DNA of 50,797 nucleotides, taken from Natrinema pallidum DSM 3751. GTDB lineage: Archaea; Halobacteriota; Halobacteria; Halobacteriales; Natrialbaceae. Under the pieces are notes generated by a model, which saw nothing but the letters and a program-made list of their open reading frames with translations, did not search any database and was not told the origin of the DNA. The stretch is taken from the NCBI RefSeq assembly GCF_000337615.1, contig NZ_AOII01000071.1, forward strand, positions 39,044 to 89,840, in the 5' to 3' direction. Both the position numbers and the translations under genes were made by a program. This document shows, piece by piece, positions 19,929 through 27,931 of this stretch; position 1 is the stretch's first letter, and each line of letters starts with the position of its first letter.

Positions 19929-22511
19929 TTACGACTCCCAGTCGAAGCGATCCGGATCACGCGCGGCAAGGGCCGTCCGAACCGCGGCGACGTTCTCGGG
20001 CACGTCGTGGACGCGCACGAGGTCGGCTCCGCGGTCGGCCGCGAGGGCACTGGCCGCGACGGTCGCCTCGAGTCGGTCGCCGGCCTCGCGGCCGACCTGG
20101 CCGAACATGGACTTGTGCGAATGGCCGAAGAGGACGGGGCAGCCGAGCGCGCGGAACTCGTCGATCCGGTCGAGCAACTCGAAGTTCTCGCTGGCCGATT
20201 TCCCGAAGCCGATCCCGGGGTCGACGATGATTTGGTTCCGGTCCAGCCCCGCCTTCTCGGCCAGCAAAATGCGTTCGGAGAGTTGATCGATCACGTCCGC
20301 GACGACGTCGTCGTACTCGATATCGCGGTCGGGGACGACCGGCGCGTCGATGCTGTGCATCACGACCAGCCCCGCGTCGTGTTTGGCGGCGACGAACCGC
20401 ATCTCGGGGTCCTCGAGCCCCGACACGTCGTTGATGATGTCGGCACCGGCCTCGAGCACGGCGTCGGCGACGGCGGCTCTGCGGGTGTCGACCGAGAGCA
20501 GGGTATCGAGGTCGGCGATCCGTTCGACCACGGGCACGACCCGGTCGAGTTCCTCCTCGACCGACACGGGAGCAGCGCCCGGCCGGGTCGACTCCCCGCC
20601 GATATCGATCACGTCGGCGTCGGCCGCGGCCATCTCCTCGGCGCGGGCCACGGCGTCGTCGAGGGCGTCGTACTCGCCGCCGTCGTGGAAGCTGTCCGGG
20701 GTGACGTTCAGAATCCCCATCACGGCCGTTCGATCGGTCCAGGGGTAGTCCGGACCGGTCGAGCCGTCGGCCGGCCGATCGGGCGTTCGAGGCCGGCCGG
20801 CGGCCCGAGTCGGCACCGTCGCGTCGCCGTCGAGGTCCGTGTCATCGGCGACGCTGGTATCGGGTCCGGCGTCGACCTCGAGCGTGTCCCGCAGCTCTCG
20901 GGCGACGTCGGTCAGACCGTGGGGTCGCGAGCGCGTCTCGAGGGCCTCGACGAGCGCTTCGAACTGGGCAAGCGTGCCCATCAACACGGCGTCGACGGGT
21001 TCATCGTCGCGTTCGAGGCTCGAGAGTGCGCATTCACCGCCCAGCCGCAGCAGCTCCTCCTTGAGGACGGTCGCCTGTCGGTCCCGAAGCGCCGTCCTGA
21101 CGACCCGGTGGACGGCATCGCCGTTCAGTCGCTCGGCATCGCCCGCGGCGACGTTCGCCTCGGCGAGCGCGTCGCGGGCGTCCGAGAGGTCACGGATATG
21201 CTTCGGAACATCGGTTCGGGTCCACCGCGACCGGGCCTCCGCGACCGCGTACAGCGAGCCGGTGACGAGCACGCAATCGTCGCTCCCGGCGTCGCCGAGG
21301 GCGGTCGCGAGCGCGTCCGGGACGGCGGTCTCGGTACGGACGGTCCCGACGCCAGCGTCGGCGAAGACGTCGGCGAGGACGGCCCGATCCTCGGCCCGGT
21401 CGAGGGTCGGTTCGGTCGTTACGACGGCGTCAGGCGTCGGCAAGGCGGCGGCCATCTCGCGGTGGTCCTTGTCGTGCATCGCGCCGAAAACGAGGTAGAG
21501 ATCGTCGTAGTCGTAGGTATCGAGCGTCTGGGCGAGCCCCTCGCAGGCACCCGGGTTGTGCGCGCCGTCGAGGACGGTCAGCGGCTCCGTATCGAGCACC
21601 TCGAACCGGCCCGGCCAGTGAGCGCTTCGCAGTCCACGTGCGATCTCCGCCGCCGAAACGTCGCCGACCTGTCTGGCGAGGGTGGCGGCGATACCGGCGT
21701 TTTCGGCCTGGTGCTCGCCCAGCAACGGAATCCGCGTCTCGAGGTCCCAGTCGTCGCCGGCGATCGAAACGGCGGCTTCGGTGTGGTTCGTTCGCCCGCC
21801 GTATGTGACCCGAACGTCGGGGTTCGAAGCGGTGTCGTCGCCGTCGTCGGCCGCCGTCGCCGACCCGACGGTGACGACCGCGTCGGCGACATCGCGGATG
21901 GGGTCGAGCGGGCTCCCGGTGACGCCCGTGACCAGCGGCGCGTCGGCCGGGGCGACGTGAGCCTTGTCGCGGGCGATCTCCGCGATGGTGTCGCCGAGGA
22001 TGCCCGTGTGCTCGAGGGTCACGCTCGTGACCGCGCTGGCGACCGGATCGACGACGCTCGTGGCGTCGTACTTGCCACCGATACCGACCTCGAGAACGGC
22101 GATATCGACGTCCTCGCGGCCGAACTGCCAGATCGCCATGGCGGTCATCGTCTCGAAGAAGGTCGGGGACTCACCGTCAGCGCCGCGCTCGGTGACGTAC
22201 TCGCGAACGGCGTCGACGTAGTCACAGACGGCCGTCCGCGACATCTTCCGGCCGTCGACGCGGACCCGCTCGCGGAGGTCCTCGAGGTGTGGCGAGGTGT
22301 AGAGGCCGACGGAGTAGCCCGCCTCCCGCAGCGTCCGCTCGAGCATTCGGGCCGTGCTCCCTTTCCCGTTGGAGCCGGCGATCTGAACGAAGTCGACGGT
22401 TTCGTGTGGGTTCTCGAGGTGGGCCAACAGCCGGGCTGTCGACTCGGTGCCCGGCTTCGGGCGGAACCGTCGCAGATCGAAGAGGAAATCCGCCGCCTCG
22501 TGATACTCCAT
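19929..22511 (-). CDS. folCP: Bifunctional folylpolyglutamate synthase / dihydropteroate synthase
   Basis: An 860-residue fusion of two folate enzymes, as known from Haloferax. Residues 1 to about 430 are FolC, the ATP-dependent ligase adding glutamate to folates: P-loop GSNGKGS at 46-52, GLYTSPHL, EVGIGGKYDAT and VLDGAHNPGA. Residues about 595-860 are FolP, joining p-aminobenzoate to the pterin: MGILNVTPDSFHDGG, DIGGESTRPGA and FGHSHKSMFG. The roughly 150-residue middle is partly helical (HRVVRTALRDRQATVLKEEL) with an acidic low-complexity stretch before FolP. A TATA element (rc of 22533-22539) sits about 25 nt upstream of the ATG, consistent with leaderless transcription. Confidence 0.96.
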   Translation of the reverse strand: MEYHEAADFLFDLRRFRPKPGTESTARLLAHLENPHETVDFVQIAGSNGKGSTARMLERTLREAGYSVGLYTSPHLEDLRERVRVDGRKMSRTAVCDYVDAVREYVTERGADGESPTFFETMTAMAIWQFGREDVDIAVLEVGIGGKYDATSVVDPVASAVTSVTLEHTGILGDTIAEIARDKAHVAPADAPLVTGVTGSPLDPIRDVADAVVTVGSATAADDGDDTASNPDVRVTYGGRTNHTEAAVSIAGDDWDLETRIPLLGEHQAENAGIAATLARQVGDVSAAEIARGLRSAHWPGRFEVLDTEPLTVLDGAHNPGACEGLAQTLDTYDYDDLYLVFGAMHDKDHREMAAALPTPDAVVTTEPTLDRAEDRAVLADVFADAGVGTVRTETAVPDALATALGDAGSDDCVLVTGSLYAVAEARSRWTRTDVPKHIRDLSDARDALAEANVAAGDAERLNGDAVHRVVRTALRDRQATVLKEELLRLGGECALSSLERDDEPVDAVLMGTLAQFEALVEALETRSRPHGLTDVARELRDTLEVDAGPDTSVADDTDLDGDATVPTRAAGRPRTPDRPADGSTGPDYPWTDRTAVMGILNVTPDSFHDGGEYDALDDAVARAEEMAAADADVIDIGGESTRPGAAPVSVEEELDRVVPVVERIADLDTLLSVDTRRAAVADAVLEAGADIINDVSGLEDPEMRFVAAKHDAGLVVMHSIDAPVVPDRDIEYDDVVADVIDQLSERILLAEKAGLDRNQIIVDPGIGFGKSASENFELLDRIDEFRALGCPVLFGHSHKSMFGQVGREAGDRLEATVAASALAADRGADLVRVHDVPENVAAVRTALAARDPDRFDWES

Positions 22512-22529
22512 ACGAATCCAGAGAGCCCG

Positions 22530-22541
22530 GTCATTTTAGAG
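22530..22541 (-). promoter_or_regulatory. TATA-like promoter element of folCP
   Basis: The reverse strand reads TCTAAAATGA here, an archaeal TATA-like box centred about 25 nt before the folCP start codon. That spacing predicts a leaderless mRNA beginning at or near the ATG. Confidence 0.55.
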
Positions 22542-22712
22542 TATTCCGTTCCGGGACTCGCTCGAGTCGCTCTCCTGGCAGGGGCGGCGACTGCTGACGG
22601 ATCGGGCGTCGATTACCGCTCGCCAATATGTTCGGGAGAAGACCGACCCCGGCGAGGGACATCGGTTCGAGCACGTCTTCGGCGAGCCCGAATCGCCCGG
22701 CGGAAATCACCC

Positions 22713-23084
22713 ATGCCAGCAACCGACTTCGACAGCGAACGGACGTACGACGAGGATCGATTCAGCACGCGACCCGTGTTCCGGAGCGACCGGATGAAGG
22801 TCGTGCTCGGCTACTTCGAGCCGGGACAGTTCATTCCGGTTCACGCGCCCGGCAGTGACGTCGCGATCTGCATCCGCTCTGGAACCGGCGTCGTCCGAGA
22901 GGGCGAGACCGAGCACGCGGTCGGTCCCGACGACGTGGTCGTCGTCGAGGCCGACGTCGAGCGGGGGATCCGAGCCGACGACGACGAACGGCTCGAGGCG
23001 CTGCTCACGACGAGTCCGCCGCCGACCGACGCCGAGCACGCGCCCGTTCGCGAGGGGCTCGAACGCGGCGTCTTCGATCCCTGA
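22713..23084 (+). CDS. Single-domain cupin protein
   Basis: A 123-residue small cupin. After a polar N-terminus, the barrel runs about residues 28-105 with the cupin-1-like region FIPVHAPGSDVAICIRSGTG and a following GVVREGETEHAVGPDDVVVV segment, in which His and Glu could bind a metal. The classical second His of motif 1 is absent, so a full metal site is uncertain. The function could be a sugar or small-molecule binder or isomerase; it cannot be told from sequence. ATG 22713 is chosen as the last start before the conserved region; the frame upstream is antisense to folCP and not coding. Confidence 0.82.
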   Translation: MPATDFDSERTYDEDRFSTRPVFRSDRMKVVLGYFEPGQFIPVHAPGSDVAICIRSGTGVVREGETEHAVGPDDVVVVEADVERGIRADDDERLEALLTTSPPPTDAEHAPVREGLERGVFDP

Positions 23085-23230
23085 GACGATTCCTGTTCAT
23101 CCGTTCGTCGACTCCGACCCGTTCGAGTGACCGATAGATACGGCTTCGAGACGGTCACGAACGGTCACAGAGGGGCATATGATGGTGGACGTGGACAGCA
23201 AGTCGATAACTGGAGGTCCCGGGACAGGCT

Positions 23231-24187
23231 ATGGATGAGACACCGCGAGGCCACCGCGCGACCGACCGACGGACCGCTCATCGACGGACGTTCCTCCGCG
23301 CCGTACCGTGCGTCGGAACGGCGCTCACAGCGACCGGTACTGTCGCCGGGAGCGTGACGGGCCGGGAGTTCCCGCCGCCAAAGCGCACCGAGTGGAGCGA
23401 ACCGGTCTCGCTTGGCAACGGCGAGTTGCGGACGTTTACCACGGTCGCACCGTCGGGCGACCCGACGTACCACGGCGTCGTCCTTGATCGCGACGCGCTT
23501 ACCGGTCTCCCGTCGGCCGCGGCGTTGCGAACCCGGGCGGAACGCGGCGAGTCCGGGGACAAATACGGGCCGACCGGCGCGGCCCTCGAGATCCATCACG
23601 CGTGGTCACAGGAGTTCTTCGTTCCGTTTCCCGAGGCGGCGGCGACGCCGTTTACCGTCCTCGGCCTGACCTGGAACCCGGAGGGCCACCCGCCGCCGGG
23701 AACCTACGACGTTCCGCATATCGACGTTCACTTCCACATGCTCGAGGCGGCCACAGTAGACGCCATTACGGGGCTGAACGCAGCATCGTACACCATTCCG
23801 GAGCCGCGGCTTCCGGAGGGGTACACCCGCGTTCCCGAGCCGAGTCTTGGAGGTGAGTTCGCAGTCGTCACGGACATGGGCGAGCATCTGGTCGACTCCG
23901 AATCGCCGGCGGGTCCCGGCGGCGAGTTCACCGCTACGCTCATCTGGGGGGCATACGAGACGACCGGTGACGGGTGCGGTGAGCTCACGTTCGTCGAACC
24001 GATGGTGACGAAGCGCTATCTCGAGACCGTGACCGGCACCGATCGGTACGAGATCCCACAGCCGACGCTATATCCGACGGCCGGCGCGTATCCGACGGCC
24101 TACACCGTCCGCGACGTCCCGAGCGACGATGCGATCGCGATCACGATCGAAGCGTTCACGCCCGTGGACCGGACCGAACTGCACTGA
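23231..24187 (+). CDS. Tat-exported protein, possibly DUF5602/TTHB210-like
   Basis: A 318-residue exported protein. The twin-arginine signal HRRTFLRAV (R18-R19) precedes a short hydrophobic stretch (about 24-40). There is no lipobox, so it may be released outside the cell or cleaved after the signal. The middle contains LEIHHAWSQEFFVPFPE and HPPPGTYDVPHIDVHFHML, rich in His and aromatic residues. This resembles the His-rich core of the TTHB210-like (DUF5602) family and could bind a metal. I hold this assignment only moderately. The gene is preceded by a short tandem direct repeat, ACGGTCAC, near 23151. Confidence 0.75.
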   Translation: MDETPRGHRATDRRTAHRRTFLRAVPCVGTALTATGTVAGSVTGREFPPPKRTEWSEPVSLGNGELRTFTTVAPSGDPTYHGVVLDRDALTGLPSAAALRTRAERGESGDKYGPTGAALEIHHAWSQEFFVPFPEAAATPFTVLGLTWNPEGHPPPGTYDVPHIDVHFHMLEAATVDAITGLNAASYTIPEPRLPEGYTRVPEPSLGGEFAVVTDMGEHLVDSESPAGPGGEFTATLIWGAYETTGDGCGELTFVEPMVTKRYLETVTGTDRYEIPQPTLYPTAGAYPTAYTVRDVPSDDAIAITIEAFTPVDRTELH

Positions 24188-24267
24188 GGTTCCGTCCGGT
24201 TCGGGCCGCCTCGAGACTCGAGTGCCTAGCGGTCCGATTATCGACTCGAGCGGCGGGTCGGACGCGG

Positions 24268-24510
24268 TCACGTTCCGCGCGGTCTCGTCGGCGGGCGGAA
24301 AAACAGGCCGTCGAGCACGGCGATGCCGGCGATGGAAACACCGGCAAGAAGCGTCGTCTCAGCCGAGAGATCGAGGAAGTGGCCGACGAGACCGGCGACC
24401 GCGAAGGCCGTCGGAATCAGCCCCAACAGGAGATCGTATCGGGTGATCGTCGAGGCGTATTCGGCGAGTCGCGACCCCGTATCGACTCCGGTGATGTCTC
24501 TCCATCCCAT
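24268..24510 (-). CDS. Small two-helix membrane protein
   Basis: An 80-residue protein with a charged N-terminus (MGWRDITGVDTGSRLAEYAS) and two hydrophobic helices at about 27-46 and 52-70, ending in a short Arg/Pro tail. The N-terminal sequence has the look of a conserved family in haloarchaea, but the function is unknown. It lies in the same direction as the ABC ATPase gene, 197 nt downstream of it, so it could be co-transcribed. Confidence 0.7.
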   Translation of the reverse strand: MGWRDITGVDTGSRLAEYASTITRYDLLLGLIPTAFAVAGLVGHFLDLSAETTLLAGVSIAGIAVLDGLFFRPPTRPRGT

Positions 24511-24707
24511 CGGATCACACCTCTCGATGAGGCGTACGATCTCCCCTCACTAAAAACATATGGAAACGACTGGCGCAGAATAGAGTTCCACCGCCATCCG
24601 TCGATCTCAGGTAGCCACAACGACTCGAGTCGGTTGCCGGTCTCGATCGGTGGGTCGTCCGCCTCGATCGACCCGTCCGGGGTGACCACGGCGGCTTGGC
24701 GGGTGCG

Positions 24708-25490
24708 TCACTCCGCGGCCCGCTCCTTGCCCAGCCCGCCCTCGCCGTGTTCGCGGGTGATCTCGAGGAAGGCGTCCTCAAGACTGCGGGCGTCGCCGGT
24801 CTCGGCACGGGACTTGAGCCGCTCGGGTTCGCCCTCGGCGACGAGTTCGCCGTCGTGGAGCACGCCGATCTCGTCGGCCAGTTCGTCGACGACGGGCAGG
24901 ATGTGCGTCGAGAGGAAGACCGTCATCTCCCGATCGGCGAGTTCGGCGATCGTGTCCCGCATCGTCCGGGCGGCGCGGGGATCGAGTCCGCTCGTCGGCT
25001 CGTCGAGGAAGGCCACCGCCGGTTCGTGGAGGACCGCCTGAATGACGCCGACCTTCTGGCGCATTCCCTTCGAGTAGTCCTCGATTCGCTTGTTCGCATC
25101 CGCGCGCAGGTCGAACCGCTCGAGCAGCGACGCGATGCGCTCGTCGGCCGTGTCCGCGGGCATGTCACGAAGACCGGCGGCGTACTCGAGCTGTTCCCGG
25201 CCGGTGAGTTCGTCGTAGATCGGCGGCTCCTCGGGCAGGTAGCCGATGTGGGGGGTCACCGATTCGCGATCGGCGATGGAGTGGCCCGCAACCCTTGCCG
25301 TCCCGGCGGTCGGTTTCGTCAGCGTCGTCAGCATCCGCATCGTGGTCGTCTTCCCCGCGCCGTTGGGACCGAGAAAGCCATAGACAGTGCCGCGCTCGAC
25401 GGCCATCGTCAGGTCCGAGACGGCGACCGTCTCGCCGTAGCGTTTGGTCAGTCCCTCGGTTTCGATCGCGGGGGCGTCGGCGGCGTTCAT
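24708..25490 (-). CDS. ABC transporter ATP-binding protein
   Basis: A 260-residue ABC ATPase of the export/bacitracin-resistance-like type. Walker A GPNGAGKTT (about 43-51), the Q-loop in HIGYLPEEPP, signature YSKGMRQKVGV, Walker B AVAFLDEPTSGLD and the switch His (LSTHIL) are all present, so it should hydrolyse ATP. No membrane domain is fused. The divergent permease gene at 25723 is the natural partner. The export substrate is unknown. A TATA element (rc of 25512-25520) lies 26 nt before the ATG, consistent with leaderless transcription. Confidence 0.95.
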   Translation of the reverse strand: MNAADAPAIETEGLTKRYGETVAVSDLTMAVERGTVYGFLGPNGAGKTTTMRMLTTLTKPTAGTARVAGHSIADRESVTPHIGYLPEEPPIYDELTGREQLEYAAGLRDMPADTADERIASLLERFDLRADANKRIEDYSKGMRQKVGVIQAVLHEPAVAFLDEPTSGLDPRAARTMRDTIAELADREMTVFLSTHILPVVDELADEIGVLHDGELVAEGEPERLKSRAETGDARSLEDAFLEITREHGEGGLGKERAAE

Positions 25491-25510
25491 ACGAGTCCTT
25501 CAGTCTCGGT

Positions 25511-25521
25511 GTAATTAAATG
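25511..25521 (-). promoter_or_regulatory. TATA-like promoter element of the ABC ATPase gene
   Basis: The reverse strand reads ATTTAATTAC, centred about 26 nt upstream of the ATPase start codon, which is the spacing expected for a leaderless haloarchaeal transcript. Confidence 0.6.
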
Positions 25522-25672
25522 TGTATCACAACGTACAGGAGTCCCGTCGCTGGCCTGCGCACTGACCGGGACTCGGACCGGTGCTCACGACACTGATCGA
25601 GATGCGATGGCACAGCGGACGAGAATGACAGCAATCCAAACGGTTTACTGGGAGCGCGACACGATTCCGACT

Positions 25673-25723
25673 ATGAGACTCGATCGCTCGCTCGCCACAT
25701 CCCCGAAACGAGGTGTTCGCTGA
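25673..25723 (+). CDS. 16-residue leader ORF overlapping the permease start
   Basis: ATG 25673 opens a 16-codon frame (MRLDRSLATSPKRGVR) whose TGA stop, 25721-25723, overlaps the permease ATG as TGATG. A TATA-like TTTACT at 25644-25649 is about 27 nt before this ATG, so the transcript is predicted to begin here and not at the permease. Ribosomes would reach the permease by termination-reinitiation. Whether the peptide has a role of its own is unknown. Confidence 0.5.
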   Translation: MRLDRSLATSPKRGVR

Positions 25724-27390
25724 TGGAGCTCGCCGCCGCCTCGCTGTCGATCACCAAGGCCGAGTTCCGACGGACCACTCGATCGGTCACCGGTAACCGG
25801 ACCAGACTGATCCTGATGGCGGCGGTCGCGCTGTTCGCACTCGGTCCGATCACGGCTGTCGGCGTCCTCTTGCTTCCGGAGTTGGGAGAACACGCCGCCG
25901 ACGGAACGGTCTCCGCGGCCGACGCGGCGACGGTGGCCGACTACGCCACCGGTGCCACGGCGGTCGCGTGGGTGTTTCTGGTCGTCATAGCGGTCATGCG
26001 GACGATCACGACCGTCGCCGACATCGATCAGCCATCCTTTCTCCTGCTATCGACCCCGGTCCGGAACACCGTCGTCGGCGTCGTCGCCGCGGAAACGGCC
26101 CGCTTTGCGGTCTGGCTGCTGCCGTCGACGGTGCTCCTCGCGGCGGCGTTCGCCACTGGAGCGGGAACACCGCTCCCGGTACTCGCGGCACCGCTGTGGG
26201 TCGGAGGTTGCCTGCTCACCGCGTTCCCCGTCGGGTTCGCCGTGGGCATCTGGATACGGCACCTGATCACCGCCTACGAACCGATCGCCCGATACCGGAC
26301 CCTGCTGTTCGCCGCGTTCTGGGTCCTCTACCTCGGGGCGGTCACGACCGGCAGATTCGACGTGATCGCGGAAACGCTGTTCATTCGACTCCGGAGCAGT
26401 CCGCTCGGCTGGCCCGGTCACCTCCTTCTGATCGGCGTCCCCGGCGTCGATCCGTCGGCTCCCGTACTCGGCGGCGCAGCCGTCGGCGCAGTGGTCGTCC
26501 TCGGGCTCGCCTTCGTGGTCGGAACCGCCGGCGCGCGGACACACTGGTTCGCGGACCCGGCCCGAACCGACGACGAGGAACCCAGCTCGGAAACGTCCGA
26601 CGATCGGCTCGACGAACTCCTTTCCGGGACGCTCTCGCGGCCGGTTCGGACGGTCGCGGTAACCGCGATCCGGCGTACGAAGCGCTCCCCGATCCGACTC
26701 ACGTACGCCGGGTACCCCCTGCTCGGCAGCGTCGCGTTCGCCCAACAGATCATCGATGCCGGGACCGTGCCACGATTCGTGGCCGTCCTGCTCTGTCTGT
26801 ACGTCGTCTGGGCCGCCGGCGCGCTGTTCACGCTCAACCCCCTCGGCGATCTCGGGCCGGCGCTGCCCGCCGTCGTCACGTCGACGCTCACCGGCCGACA
26901 GGCGATTCGCGGGCGAATCGTCGCCGGCGCGCTCGTCGGCGTTCCGCTCGCGCTCCTCGTCTCGGTCGTTACGGGCATCGTCAGCCCGCTCTCGCTCGAG
27001 CGCACCGCCGCGCTGGTCGGGGGCACCGTCGTCGGGACGATCGCGACGCCGGCACTGGCGGCCGGGATCGGCTCGGCGTTCCCTCGCTTCGGAAGCGTCA
27101 ACATCACGTCCAACCGCGAGGCCGTGATGCCGAGCAAGACCGCCTTCCTCGTCTACACGCTCGCGATCGCGCTCCCCGCGGTCGCCGCCGTCGTGTTGTC
27201 CCTCGAGGCCCCCGAAGCGATCGCCGGCCTGCTCAGGTCGGTCACCGCGTGGACGCCGCTCCCCGCGGTCTCGCTATCCGCCCGCACGATCACGACCGGT
27301 GCGTGGATCGTCCTGATCGCCGGCTTACTCGCCCCGCCGATCTCCTATCGCTACGCGGTCGAGCGGTTCGACTGGTACGACCTCGAGTGA
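25723..27390 (+). CDS. ABC transporter permease
   Basis: A 555-residue membrane protein with about ten to twelve hydrophobic segments and a long hydrophilic loop near 275-310 (acidic, DPARTDDEEPSSETSDDRLD). The helix layout and the partner ATPase on the opposite strand suggest a large ABC-2-type exporter permease. The N-terminus begins AAASLSITKAEFRRTTRS, an amphipathic cytoplasmic stretch typical of ABC-2 permeases, before helix 1. The substrate is unknown. The divergent ATPase/permease arrangement is unusual, since such pairs are commonly one operon. Confidence 0.82.
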   Translation: MELAAASLSITKAEFRRTTRSVTGNRTRLILMAAVALFALGPITAVGVLLLPELGEHAADGTVSAADAATVADYATGATAVAWVFLVVIAVMRTITTVADIDQPSFLLLSTPVRNTVVGVVAAETARFAVWLLPSTVLLAAAFATGAGTPLPVLAAPLWVGGCLLTAFPVGFAVGIWIRHLITAYEPIARYRTLLFAAFWVLYLGAVTTGRFDVIAETLFIRLRSSPLGWPGHLLLIGVPGVDPSAPVLGGAAVGAVVVLGLAFVVGTAGARTHWFADPARTDDEEPSSETSDDRLDELLSGTLSRPVRTVAVTAIRRTKRSPIRLTYAGYPLLGSVAFAQQIIDAGTVPRFVAVLLCLYVVWAAGALFTLNPLGDLGPALPAVVTSTLTGRQAIRGRIVAGALVGVPLALLVSVVTGIVSPLSLERTAALVGGTVVGTIATPALAAGIGSAFPRFGSVNITSNREAVMPSKTAFLVYTLAIALPAVAAVVLSLEAPEAIAGLLRSVTAWTPLPAVSLSARTITTGAWIVLIAGLLAPPISYRYAVERFDWYDLE

Positions 27391-27585
27391 CTCGGTGACC
27401 GGAGCAGCAATCCCCGCCGGGCGGCAGTACACGCGGTTTCGCCCCGAACCGCGCTCGAGAACGCCGAACGGGCGACGATTTCATCGATCGACAGCGGCTA
27501 CTGACGCGACAGGACAGGCTCCGTGACGGCGAAGACGACGACTGAGACTACTAATCGTTTCGGCGACGGGTCCGAATCGAACGCG

Positions 27586-27729
27586 TTACTGCGAATCGAT
27601 CTCGTCCGGCAGATGATCTACGCCGTATGCCTGTATTACTTGACGAATATGGAAGTTCTTCTCCGACGGGTCGTCGCTCTGTAATGCTTTCTCGAGGTGT
27701 TCCATACAGTCATCAGCTAGCTTCGGCAT
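27586..27729 (-). CDS. 47-residue micro-protein
   Basis: ATG 27729 opens MPKLADDCMEHLEKALQSDD followed by PSEKNFHIRQVIQAYG and an acidic end, 47 residues forming two probable helices joined by a DPSEKNFH turn. The longer frame (ATG 27768) is less likely because a TATA-like TTTTTAGT (rc of 27755-27764) falls about 30 nt before 27729. Codons are AT-richer than those of neighbours. The helix-turn-helix-like layout hints at a small regulator, but no family is recognised. Confidence 0.6.
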   Translation of the reverse strand: MPKLADDCMEHLEKALQSDDPSEKNFHIRQVIQAYGVDHLPDEIDSQ

Positions 27730-27931
27730 CTTACTACGAGTGTAGTTCGTCACACCACTAAAAAGCATATATCTTCCTATAACTATGGCAGACAGGCATT
27801 GCTAACGGAATCGAACGTGGCGTCGATCGATCGGCACGGGCGGCGACACACTGTCTCATGACGGAGTCGACACCGTCCGACGGCAGTGTCACGCCGGAGA
27901 TGGTGTCGGGAGTCGGCCGAGGCAGGCGTCG

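Noticed and set aside
19896-23084. 1062-codon open frame on the + strand
   Set aside because: It is antisense to folCP, which has unmistakable FolC and FolP motifs. Only its last 123 codons (the cupin, from 22713) are real.
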